11,670 nucleotides of DNA from JBDNIO01 sp041688215 (GTDB taxonomy: Bacteria > Pseudomonadota > Gammaproteobacteria > Nevskiales > Salinisphaeraceae), in contig JBDNIO010000189.1 in assembly GCA_041688215.1 (NCBI GenBank), positions 1-11,670 of the forward strand, in the 5' to 3' direction. The notes below the pieces were generated by a model. That model had not been told where the DNA came from. It saw only the letters and a list, made by a program, of their open reading frames with translations, and made no database searches. This document shows positions 1 to 6,262 of this stretch, in pieces. The position numbers and the translations under genes are program-made. Each line of letters starts with the position of its first letter. Positions within the stretch are counted from its first letter, which is position 1.

Positions 1-1
1 C

Positions 2-646
2 GGCAGCGACCAACGGCCCCTGCAGGTAACCCTGGCAACGCTGCCCAGTATCGCGCCCGAGTCCACGGACACGATTGCGACTCTTGACCAGCGCGGCGAA
101 AGTAAGCTTTCACGGCCGGCAGCCTCAGATTCGGGTGATAACGCAGATGAAATTACTGCGACTCTTGCTGGCCCGGTCGACCCGGTCGGCCAGAGTAACG
201 CCGCCTCCACCCCGATACTTGCGCGCGCCACTGGTGCGTCGCACCAGAAACCCGGGCACACCAGAACCGCCTTTCAGGCGCAGAGCAGCCGCCAGACAAA
301 CACGCAAATCGCCCAGACACGCAGCGCAAAATATGATTTGCGCGCGGCCTATCTGGAATCCTGGCGGCAAGTGGTAGAACGCAGGGGCAACCGCAGCCTG
401 TCCGACACCCTGGTACAGCAAAGTGCCGGCAAACGCCTGACCCTGGAAGTAACGCTGGATGCCGACGGTTATTTGTTAAACACCCGCGTGCGCCGCAGTT
501 CCGGCAGCCCGGCGCTGGACGCCGCGGCGCAAAACATTCTGCGCAGCGCAGCACCTTTCAGCAGCTTCCCGCCGGCGTTGCGAGCGCATTACCAGAAACT
601 CAGTTTTGCCTATGACTGGCGTTTTTTAGGCGATATCGGCCCCTGA
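2..646 (+). CDS. TonB-family energy transducer, C-terminal part (5' truncated by window edge)
   Basis: The frame is open from the first bases to a TGA at 644-646, about 214 codons, so the start and the expected N-terminal membrane anchor lie outside the window. The first ~110 residues are rich in Ser, Thr, Ala, Pro and Gln, like the periplasmic linker of TonB proteins. The last ~100 residues show the TonB C-terminal fold signature: AAYLESW, VVERRGNRS, LEVTLDADG, RRSSGSPALDAAA, APFSSFPPALR and a final aromatic strand ending YDWRF. TonB proteins couple inner-membrane proton motive force to outer-membrane receptors. The usual 'YP' after the GN motif is not present here (GNRSLSDTL). A tonB gene directly before yqgE (algH) is the known Pseudomonas arrangement (tonB3), where it has been linked to twitching motility; that fits the pilT-pilU genes further along, but the link here is inference. 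Confidence 0.87.
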   Translation, partial: GSDQRPLQVTLATLPSIAPESTDTIATLDQRGESKLSRPAASDSGDNADEITATLAGPVDPVGQSNAASTPILARATGASHQKPGHTRTAFQAQSSRQTNTQIAQTRSAKYDLRAAYLESWRQVVERRGNRSLSDTLVQQSAGKRLTLEVTLDADGYLLNTRVRRSSGSPALDAAAQNILRSAAPFSSFPPALRAHYQKLSFAYDWRFLGDIGP

Positions 647-707
647 ATACAAGCTGCTTCTGCATTTCGCAATGGCAAGCGCCGCGCGGATTACTCATAA
701 TGCCGAC

Positions 708-1265
708 ATGAGCGATGACTTCCTGAATAATCAGTTTCTAGTGGCCATGCCCAACGTGGTGGCCGGCGCATTCGACCACAGCGTTACCCTGTTATGTGAT
801 CACAGCAGCGAGGGCGCCATGGGCCTGGTCATCAACCGCCCGACCGATCTGGATTTGCGCGAAATGCTCAGCCATATGCAGATTGACTGCAAAGCCCTGC
901 AAGCCCCGGCTGCCATCTTCTGGGGCGGTCCGATACAACCCGAGCGCGGCTTTGTGCTGCACCGCCCCGCCGGACACTGGGAATCCACCCTGTACCTTGA
1001 AGACGGCGTTGCCGTTACCACCTCCAAGGACATACTCGAAGCCATCGGCCGCGGCGAAGGCCCGGCTGAATATATCGTCACCCTCGGTTACGCGGGCTGG
1101 GGCAGCGGCCAGCTTGAGGACGAAATTATGGCCAATAGCTGGCTGAACACGCCCACGGACAGCGCCATTATTTTTTCCACACCCAGCGATGACCGCTGGT
1201 CGGCAGCCGCAAGATTACTTGGGGTCGATCCCAGCACGCTGTCGGGAAATGCCGGCCATGCCTGA
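708..1265 (+). CDS. yqgE: YqgE/AlgH family protein
   Basis: A 185-residue protein of the YqgE/AlgH (DUF179) family, a compact cytoplasmic fold of uncertain biochemical role. Family hallmarks visible are FLVAMP at residues 10-15, GAMGLVINRP at 36-45, a GGP at 73-75 followed by GFVLH at 81-85, and GYAGWGSGQLE at 127-137 with Trp145 after it. The ATG at 708 was chosen because family members begin a few residues before the FLxAMP strand; an upstream in-frame ATG at 672 would add 12 residues unlike the family. Neither start has a convincing Shine-Dalgarno sequence. The 3' end overlaps ruvX by 8 bp, so the two are probably translationally coupled. AlgH was named from alginate studies in Pseudomonas but its function remains unclear. 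Confidence 0.94.
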   Translation: MSDDFLNNQFLVAMPNVVAGAFDHSVTLLCDHSSEGAMGLVINRPTDLDLREMLSHMQIDCKALQAPAAIFWGGPIQPERGFVLHRPAGHWESTLYLEDGVAVTTSKDILEAIGRGEGPAEYIVTLGYAGWGSGQLEDEIMANSWLNTPTDSAIIFSTPSDDRWSAAARLLGVDPSTLSGNAGHA

Positions 1266-1710
1266 GTCCCACACCACTCCCAACAATGACATCGTCCTGG
1301 GTTTTGACTTCGGCACCAAACGCATCGGCGTGGCCGTGGGTAACGGCCTGTCGGGCAGCGCGCAGGCGCTGACGACCCTGCACCACCAGGGCGAACCCGA
1401 TTGGGAAGGCGTTGTAAGGCTGGTCAATGAATGGCGCCCGCAAGCGCTGGTGGTCGGTATGCCCCTGCTGCAGGACGGCGGCGAGCAACCGATGACCGCG
1501 CATGCGCGCAAGTTCATCAACGAACTCGGGCAATTGTTTTCGTTGCCGGTGCATGAAGTTGATGAAGGCTTCAGCTCGATTGAAGCCGAAGTGCGCCTGC
1601 GCGAACAACGCGCCAGCGGTGCGCGCAGGCGTCGGCTGGCGCAGGGCGACACCGATTCCATGGCCGCGCAGGTTATCCTAGAATCCTGGCTGGCGGACAA
1701 TGCGGGATGA
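1258..1710 (+). CDS. ruvX: RuvX/YqgF, putative pre-16S rRNA nuclease / Holliday junction resolvase-like
   Basis: A 150-residue RNase H-fold protein of the YqgF/RuvX family; the E. coli member takes part in 5'-end maturation of 16S rRNA. Visible motifs are LGFDFGTKRIGVAVG at residues 14-28 with the first acidic residue Asp17, VVGMPL at 65-70, VDEGFSSIEAE at 101-111, and DTDSMAAQVILESWL at 131-145 containing the last acidic site (Asp133 region). The start at 1258 gives the normal family length. In-frame upstream ATGs at 1249 and 1189 would extend it into yqgE with no matching sequence. GGGA at 1244-1247 can act as ribosome binding site. The family's usual DER triplet reads DEG here (Gly104). 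It overlaps yqgE by 8 bp and pyrR by 4 bp. Confidence 0.94.
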   Translation: MPESHTTPNNDIVLGFDFGTKRIGVAVGNGLSGSAQALTTLHHQGEPDWEGVVRLVNEWRPQALVVGMPLLQDGGEQPMTAHARKFINELGQLFSLPVHEVDEGFSSIEAEVRLREQRASGARRRRLAQGDTDSMAAQVILESWLADNAG

Positions 1711-2207
1711 GTGAATTGCTGAATATCAATGTAGAAAACGAGCTCGCGAAGCTAGCCGAGCGACTGCAGCCTCTGACCCGGGGCGACCCCGAGCCGGTGA
1801 TGGTCGGCATCCATACCGGCGGCGCCTGGGTAGCCGAACGGCTGCATCAAATGCTGAATATGAAAACGCAACTATGCACGCTGAATATCAGTTTTTACCG
1901 GGACGACTTCTCGCGCCGCGGCCTGCATCCACACGTCGGCCCATCCGATATTTCTGCCGACATCGAAAACCGCTGTGTGATTCTGGTAGACGACGTGCTG
2001 CATACCGGGCGCACCGTACGCGCGGCGATGAACGAGTTGTTTGATTACGGCCGCCCGGCAGGGATTAAGCTCGTGACATTAGTGGATCGCGGTGGCCGCG
2101 AGCTGCCGATCAGCGCCGATTATGTAGGCGTTACGCTTGACGATATCGCCGCGAACCAGCAAATAAAATTGACCGGACCCGACCCGCTGCGACTGGAGCA
2201 AAGATGA
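1707..2207 (+). CDS. pyrR: PyrR, bifunctional pyrimidine operon regulator / uracil phosphoribosyltransferase family
   Basis: A 166-residue type I phosphoribosyltransferase. The PRPP-binding loop is clear at residues 91-104 (VILVDDVLHTGRT), preceded by GIHTGGAWVAERL at 34-46 and the hood-like segment YRDDFSR at 64-70. In Gram-positive bacteria PyrR binds pyr mRNA and also has weak uracil phosphoribosyltransferase activity. In gammaproteobacteria with pyrR-pyrB order the regulatory role is less certain. The ATG overlaps the ruvX stop in an ATGA arrangement, and its own stop overlaps pyrB the same way, so all three should be coupled. I saw no PyrR-type attenuator upstream, since there is no untranslated space for one between the genes. 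Confidence 0.95.
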   Translation: MSELLNINVENELAKLAERLQPLTRGDPEPVMVGIHTGGAWVAERLHQMLNMKTQLCTLNISFYRDDFSRRGLHPHVGPSDISADIENRCVILVDDVLHTGRTVRAAMNELFDYGRPAGIKLVTLVDRGGRELPISADYVGVTLDDIAANQQIKLTGPDPLRLEQR

Positions 2208-3166
2208 CGGCGCAAATCGACAGCAACGGCAAACTGCGGCACCTGCTTACCGTTGAAGGCCTCGGCGCCGAACTGATTACCGACATTCTCGACATCGCTG
2301 ACTCATTCCTGCCGGCCGCGCAGCAACCGCCGAAAAAAGTCCCGCTGCTGCGCGGCACCACCGTCGTAAACCTGTTTTTCGAACCTTCGACGCGCACGCG
2401 CACCACGTTTGAGCTGGCCGCCAAACGCCTGTCCGCCGATGTGCTGAACATGCAGATGGAAAGCTCGTCCAAAAACAAGGGCGAGGACGATCTCGACACA
2501 CTCTTCACACTGCAAGCCATGGGCGCTGATGTGTTTGTTATCCGCCATCCGGAAAACGGCGCAGCCGCCTATTTTGCCGAGCACGTGGCCGATAACGTCG
2601 CCGTGCTGAACGCCGGCGACGGTAGCAACGCCCATCCCACTCAGGCCCTCCTGGACGTGCTTACGATCCGCCGCCACAAACCTGACTTTGCAAATCTATG
2701 CGTGGCCATTGTGGGCGACGTGCGCCACTCGCGCGCCGCGCATTCCGACATCCACGCCCTGCGCGCGCTGGGGGTGCCCGAAATACGTGTGGTTGCGCCG
2801 GAGTGCCTGTTGCCGGAAAACCCCGACGCACTAGGCGTGCGTGTCTGCGCCGACTTAAATGAAGGCCTGGCAGACGTGGATGCCGTTATCGCCCTGCGTA
2901 TTCAGCACGAACGCTTTACCGATACCAAGCTGCCCGGAATTCAGGATTACCGCCGCCAGTTTGGCTTGAATGCAGACAACATCGGCGCGCTGCGCAAAGA
3001 CACCATCATCATGCACCCGGGCCCGATCAACCGCGGCGTGGAGATAGACCCGGATGTGGCCTATGGCCCGCAGTCCGTAATTCTCGAACAGGTCAGAAAC
3101 GGCATCGCCGTGCGTATGGCGGTGATGGCGATGATCGCCGGCGGCGGGCGCGGCGCTGCCAGTTAA
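2204..3166 (+). CDS. pyrB: Aspartate carbamoyltransferase catalytic chain
   Basis: A 320-residue enzyme that joins carbamoyl phosphate and L-aspartate to give N-carbamoyl-L-aspartate, the first committed step of pyrimidine synthesis. The carbamoyl-phosphate loop FFEPSTRTRTTFE is at residues 58-70. The mobile 80s loop has Ser88 and Lys92 in KGE at the spacing seen in E. coli (Ser80/Lys84). HPTQALLD lies at 144-151, GDVRHSRAAHSD at 171-182, and HPGPINRGVEI at 271-281. It overlaps pyrR by 4 bp (ATGA). In Pseudomonas-type genomes the next gene is pyrC', an inactive dihydroorotase homologue that assembles with PyrB. Here no pyrC' follows: a convergent lipoprotein gene ends 4 bp downstream. Confidence 0.97.
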   Translation: MTAQIDSNGKLRHLLTVEGLGAELITDILDIADSFLPAAQQPPKKVPLLRGTTVVNLFFEPSTRTRTTFELAAKRLSADVLNMQMESSSKNKGEDDLDTLFTLQAMGADVFVIRHPENGAAAYFAEHVADNVAVLNAGDGSNAHPTQALLDVLTIRRHKPDFANLCVAIVGDVRHSRAAHSDIHALRALGVPEIRVVAPECLLPENPDALGVRVCADLNEGLADVDAVIALRIQHERFTDTKLPGIQDYRRQFGLNADNIGALRKDTIIMHPGPINRGVEIDPDVAYGPQSVILEQVRNGIAVRMAVMAMIAGGGRGAAS

Positions 3167-3170
3167 CTGC

Positions 3171-3326
3171 TTACGGTTGGCGCTGCTGGCCCTGTTGAGC
3201 TTGTCCGCCCGGAGTGGCATCAAAAATGGGGTCTTTTTCCGGCGGGCTGTCGCTCGCACAGGCAGCCAGTACGAAAGCCATCACTGCCGCTAACGTCAGG
3301 GTTTTTATGCAGGCATGTTTTTTCAT
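3171..3326 (-). CDS. Small lipoprotein of unknown function
   Basis: A 51-residue predicted lipoprotein. The sequence starts MKKHACIKTL, followed by a hydrophobic stretch (about residues 9-19) and a lipobox LAAC with the acylated cysteine at residue 23. Residue +2 after Cys is Ala, not Asp, so outer-membrane sorting is expected. The mature part is only 29 residues: acidic/proline-rich, then Gln/Gly-rich (GGQAQQGQQRQ), with no recognisable domain. The ATG at 3326 was chosen over an upstream ATG at 3389 because it gives a proper signal peptide and has a GGAG ribosome binding site about 5 nt upstream; the longer version would also start inside the mobile element at 3359-3733. It converges on pyrB with 4 bp between the stops. 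I do not recognise a named family. Confidence 0.75.
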   Translation of the reverse strand: MKKHACIKTLTLAAVMAFVLAACASDSPPEKDPIFDATPGGQAQQGQQRQP

Positions 3327-3524
3327 GTTGGCTCCAGTTTCAGTTTGCATGAAACAATAGTGGTTATAACGATAATTCAGGTGTCGCATAAAAACGCGTC
3401 AGCGTAGAAGGCACACAACTATTCACGCATTAGATTATGAACACAGATGCGCGCAGAGAGAGGGTCTTGCTTGTACTTTGAAATCTTTCCTCTGTGCGCC
3501 TCTGTGGTTTTAAAAGAAGATTTA

Positions 3525-3676
3525 AGTGGTTCTAACACTCACTCAGGTTATTTCGTCTTTCCGGAAAATGCATAGCATTTATCCGGAATCCAGGTAGATT
3601 TAAGCCATAGATTCCGGGTCTCGCTACGCGATCCCGGAATGACGGCCCAATTACCTGAATCGTCGTAAGAACCACT
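3525..3676. mobile_element. MITE-like element nested inside copy 1, with perfect 8-bp target duplication
   Basis: A 152-bp non-coding element. Its ends are inverted repeats of about 28 bp (3525-3552 and 3649-3676, 21 of 28 positions alike), with the outer nine bases AGTGGTTCT / AGAACCACT perfect. It is flanked by a perfect 8-bp direct repeat AAGATTTA at 3517-3524 and 3677-3684. The related copy at 7331-7532 has no insertion here, reading straight from AAAAGAAGATTGA into AAATATGTAGCG, which acts as the empty-site control. The core differs from the outer element: it holds two hairpins, CCGGA...TCCGG (3561-3586) and ATTCCGGG...CCCGGAAT (3611-3640). Its termini resemble those of the outer element, so one transposase probably recognised both. 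Confidence 0.85.
3611..3640. repeat. Palindrome with ATTCCGGG arms inside the nested element
   Basis: Eight-base arms ATTCCGGG and CCCGGAAT enclose an inner TCGC-TAC-GCGA stem, giving a strong imperfect hairpin followed by GACGGCC. A neighbouring hairpin lies at 3561-3586 (arms CCGGA/TCCGG with AAATGC/GCATTT inside). Short GC-rich palindromes of this general look are common as dispersed intergenic repeats in proteobacteria. Here it forms part of the nested mobile element. No poly-T run follows, so it is not a typical terminator. Confidence 0.7.
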
Positions 3677-3732
3677 AAGATTTAAAATATGTAGCGCGAC
3701 ATCGCCAAGACCTGATTCAGCGTAAGAGTCAC

Positions 3733-4806
3733 TTAAACAATAGGCGGCTCGGTCCAGGTCCAGCCATCATCCACATCCTCTTCGGGATGATGTTCACTGC
3801 GGAAAGCGGCGACCTGTCCGGCCACTTCGCGTGCGCCCTGCACCCGCGCCACATGATAAATGGCATCCCCGGCGTGCACCAAAGGCAAGTTCGTGCGTCC
3901 GATTACTATGCCCGAATGGTCTGCCAGCACCTCAATTTCTTTTTCGCCAAACGGGTCGGCCACGATCGCCAGGGTCGAGCCCTTGCGCACGCGTTTACCC
4001 AGCCGCGTTGTAACCCGCAGGATGCCGCTGCTGGGCGCGCGCACCCAGTTTGAGTCGAGCGCGATTACCGGGTTGGCCAGCGTGCGGCGTTTGCCGCGCA
4101 GGGGCAGCATTTCCAGATCGCGCAATACGCCAGTAATGCCGCGCACACCCGCGCGCACGGAAAATTCATCAAAGCGCAGGGCTTCGCCGGCTTCGTAAAG
4201 AATCATCGGCAAGCCCTTGCTGCCGGCGTATTCGCGCAGCGAGCCCTCGCGCAGGGCGGCGTTCACGATTACCGGACAACCAAAGGCTTCGGCTAGGCGT
4301 TTGTTTTCGTCTTCTGAAAGGTCGGCGCGGATTTGCGGCAAGTTCGGTCGATGGATGGCGCCGGTGTGCAGATCGATGCCGTAATCCGCTTTATCCACAA
4401 TTTCCTTGACCAGTACATTGGCCAGACGCGCAGCAACCGAGCCGGTTTCCGAGCCAGGAAAACAGCGGTTCAAATCCCTGCGATCGGGCAGGTAACGAGA
4501 GTGCCGCAGAAAGCCGTGCACGTTGACGATAGGCACAGCGATCAACGTACCGCTCAGGCTTTTCAGCGCCGATAATTTGAGCAGCCGACGGATGATTTCT
4601 ACGCCGTTTAGTTCGTCTCCGTGCAGCGCCGCGGAAACAAACACACGCGGGCCGGGCCGTCGCCCACGCACCACATGCACCGGCATGGTAAGCGCGGCGT
4701 GAGTGTATAAATCGGCCACCGGCAGGTCGATTGTCGTGCGCGTGCCAGCCTTGATTTCGGTGCCGCCTATGATGAGCGGCTCTGTTTTGGGTTCAGCTTT
4801 AACCAC
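3733..4806 (-). CDS. Succinylglutamate desuccinylase/aspartoacylase (M14) family deacylase
   Basis: A 357-residue zinc hydrolase of the AstE/ASPA branch of the M14 carboxypeptidase-like superfamily. Zinc ligands are the HGDE motif (His62, Glu65) and His147 in IDLHTG. Substrate-binding residues are expected in DRRDLNRCFPG (108-118), and Glu205 in LYEAGE is the likely catalytic base. From about residue 250 a second domain (VRAPSSGILR, GKRVRKGSTLAIVADPFG, HSGIVIG) resembles the barrel-sandwich domain common in this subfamily. The tail is acidic (EEDVDDGW). The start is a GTG with weak ribosome binding. It follows rimK by 56 bp in the same direction, suggesting it trims or deacylates what RimK makes; the true substrate is unknown. 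The last base of its TAA stop belongs to the inserted mobile element at 3359-3733. Confidence 0.88.
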   Translation of the reverse strand: MVKAEPKTEPLIIGGTEIKAGTRTTIDLPVADLYTHAALTMPVHVVRGRRPGPRVFVSAALHGDELNGVEIIRRLLKLSALKSLSGTLIAVPIVNVHGFLRHSRYLPDRRDLNRCFPGSETGSVAARLANVLVKEIVDKADYGIDLHTGAIHRPNLPQIRADLSEDENKRLAEAFGCPVIVNAALREGSLREYAGSKGLPMILYEAGEALRFDEFSVRAGVRGITGVLRDLEMLPLRGKRRTLANPVIALDSNWVRAPSSGILRVTTRLGKRVRKGSTLAIVADPFGEKEIEVLADHSGIVIGRTNLPLVHAGDAIYHVARVQGAREVAGQVAAFRSEHHPEEDVDDGWTWTEPPIV

Positions 4807-4862
4807 GGTTACTCACAGCAGATGTCGATTATTTACTATGCGAGTGTCTGGCAGGCGCTTAG

Positions 4863-5768
4863 TTAACCACCCCCACGAGTGCGCGTCTTGCCATATCTGT
4901 GATTTTTTTCGATGAACTGGATGATTTGCCCGGCGATGTCCTTGCCGGTGGCGGTTTCGATACCTTCCAGTCCGGGCGAGGAATTGACTTCCAACACCAC
5001 CGGACCGTGATGTGAACGCAGCAAGTCCACGCCCGCGAGATTCAGGCCCATGATCTTGGCTGCGCGTACGGCGGTGGAACGCTCCTCCGGGGTAATCTTG
5101 ATCACGCTCGCCGTACCACCGCGGTGCAGGTTGGAGCGGAACTCGCCCTCCTTGCCCTGGCGCTTCATCGAGGCAACAACCTTGTCACCCAGAACAAGAC
5201 AACGGATATCCGCACCGCCGGCCTCTTTGATAAATTCCTGCACCAGAAAGTGGGCGTCCAGATTCCGGAATGCATCGATCACCGACTCGGCAGCCTTGCG
5301 GGTTTCTGTAAGCACCACGCCCTTGCCCTGGGTGCCTTCGGTCAGCTTGATGACGTAGGAATTGCCGCCGACCAGTTCCAGCAGGTCGTCGGTATCATCC
5401 GGCGAGTGGGCGAAACCGGTTACCGGTAAACCAATCCCCTTGCGCGACAGCAATTGCATGGAACGCAATTTGTCGCGCGAACGCGAGATCGCCACCGATT
5501 CATTCAGCGGATAGGTGCCGATCATCTCGAACTGGCGCAGCACCGCGCTGCCGTAAAACGTAACCGAGGCGCCGATACGCGGGATAATCGCATCGCCCGC
5601 TTCAAGTTTGCGGCCCTTGTAGTGAATTTCCGGCTTGTGCGGCACGATATTCATGTAACAGCGCAACGGGTCGACAACCAAGACTTCATGCTCGCGCTCC
5701 TTGCAGGCCTCGACCAGGCGCCGCGTGGAATACAGATTGCGGTTACGCGAGAGAATGGTGATTTTCAT
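4863..5768 (-). CDS. rimK: RimK-type ATP-grasp ligase (alpha-L-glutamate ligase)
   Basis: A 301-residue ATP-grasp enzyme matching the length of E. coli RimK (300), which adds glutamate residues to the C-terminus of ribosomal protein S6. The N-terminal domain starts MKITILSRN and contains IIPRIGASVTFYG at 61-73. ATP-binding features are SRDKLRSMQLL at 97-107, Lys141 in YVIKL, the glycine loop GTQGKG at 145-150, and QEFI at 177-180. Metal ligands are expected at Asp248 (GVDLL), Glu260 and Asn262 (LEVNSSPGLEG). Its start overlaps the end of the upstream RimB-like gene by 26 bp, so coupling is likely. The native substrate could be S6 or another protein or small molecule. An M14 hydrolase follows. 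Confidence 0.93.
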   Translation of the reverse strand: MKITILSRNRNLYSTRRLVEACKEREHEVLVVDPLRCYMNIVPHKPEIHYKGRKLEAGDAIIPRIGASVTFYGSAVLRQFEMIGTYPLNESVAISRSRDKLRSMQLLSRKGIGLPVTGFAHSPDDTDDLLELVGGNSYVIKLTEGTQGKGVVLTETRKAAESVIDAFRNLDAHFLVQEFIKEAGGADIRCLVLGDKVVASMKRQGKEGEFRSNLHRGGTASVIKITPEERSTAVRAAKIMGLNLAGVDLLRSHHGPVVLEVNSSPGLEGIETATGKDIAGQIIQFIEKNHRYGKTRTRGGG

Positions 5769-6219
5769 GATTTTTACCTAACAAATAAGATGCGGTCGGC
5801 TCGACCCGCAGGTGCTGCATGGCGGTGCGGCCGAGCAGCATTCTAAATAACATGGTATCGCGCGCGGTAAGTGTAAGTTCAATCGGCCAGTGCGTGGCGC
5901 CCAGATTAAGTTCGGTACCGATAACACAGCGCATTTCCCGGTGGCCGCCGGAGTCGGTAACGCTTCGTTCATCAATCACTTCGGCCGTGCACCAGATTTC
6001 GGTGTCGGTATCGCGCTGTAGCGGGTGTACGCCAAAACGTACCTGCAGCGCGCCGCCTTCGCGATAGGTTTCCAGCGCAAAACTGTGCAGCACGGAGGTG
6101 CGCGCGCCGGTATCTACCTTGGCCTTGATCTGGTGGATTCCCAGACCTGGCAAACTCACCCATTCCCGCCAGCCGACCAGGGCTTTTTCACTGTTATTTG
6201 AAGGGTCCGCGTTGCTCAC
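5743..6219 (-). CDS. rimB: RimB-like retropepsin-fold protease (ATP-dependent zinc protease / DUF785 family)
   Basis: About 158 residues if translated from the GTG at 6219. The core reads GWREWVSLPGLGIHQIKAKV, then the aspartic-protease-like DTGA motif, then SVLHS, and later a hydrophobic-Gly segment MLLGRTAM, all typical of the RimB / ATP-dependent zinc protease family, which has a retropepsin-like fold. In Pseudomonas RimB acts with RimK on S6 glutamylation. No ATG lies near the conserved start. The frame is open to a GTG at 6309, which would add 30 residues inside the 3' end of the upstream gene. The GTG at 6219 fits the family length better, but neither start has a good ribosome binding site. 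The 3' end overlaps rimK by 26 bp. Confidence 0.85.
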   Translation of the reverse strand: MSNADPSNNSEKALVGWREWVSLPGLGIHQIKAKVDTGARTSVLHSFALETYREGGALQVRFGVHPLQRDTDTEIWCTAEVIDERSVTDSGGHREMRCVIGTELNLGATHWPIELTLTARDTMLFRMLLGRTAMQHLRVEPTASYLLGKNHENHHSLA

Positions 6220-6262
6220 TATTGGCGTGAGTTTATCACAGGGGCTATTTGCCAAAAGAGAA

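Larger units (their letters stand above)
3359..3733. mobile_element. MITE-like element, copy 1 (outer), carrying a nested second element
   Basis: A non-coding element bounded by imperfect 24-bp inverted repeats: left 3359-3382 starting AGTGGTTATAACG, right 3710-3733 whose complement starts AGTGACTCTTACG, 17 of 24 positions alike. Its flanks are GAAACAAT (3351-3358) and TAAACAAT (3734-3741), a 7-of-8 target duplication. The core is shared with 7331-7532: GAAGGCACACAAC (3407-3419), a degenerate GC-rich hairpin with a left arm near 3442-3464 and a right arm TCCTCTGTGCGCCTCTGTG (3488-3506), then AAAAGAAGATT and AATATGTAGCG. Between the last two the smaller element 3525-3676 is inserted. Without that insertion and its duplication the element is 215 bp. 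No transposase is encoded, so it would have to be mobilised in trans; the family is not identified. Confidence 0.8.

Noticed and set aside
153..554. A 133-codon minus-strand frame across the TonB gene
   Set aside because: It is Cys/Arg/Pro-rich and antisense to a clear TonB C-terminal domain.
673..701. Possible promoter before yqgE (CATAAT at 696-701)
   Set aside because: The -35 match is poor (TGGCAA) and the box is only 6 bases from the start codon; the gene is more simply co-transcribed with tonB.
3421..3510. Repeated CTCTGTG/CACAGAG units suggestive of a CRISPR or tandem repeat array
   Set aside because: Units are very short, unevenly spaced and arranged as inverted arms of a hairpin with no spacers; they belong to the mobile element core.
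3390..3732. A hidden small protein or RNA gene in the gap between the lipoprotein and the M14 deacylase
   Set aside because: The whole stretch is explained by the two nested elements; no frame shows a start with ribosome binding site and no tRNA-like or riboswitch-like fold was seen.
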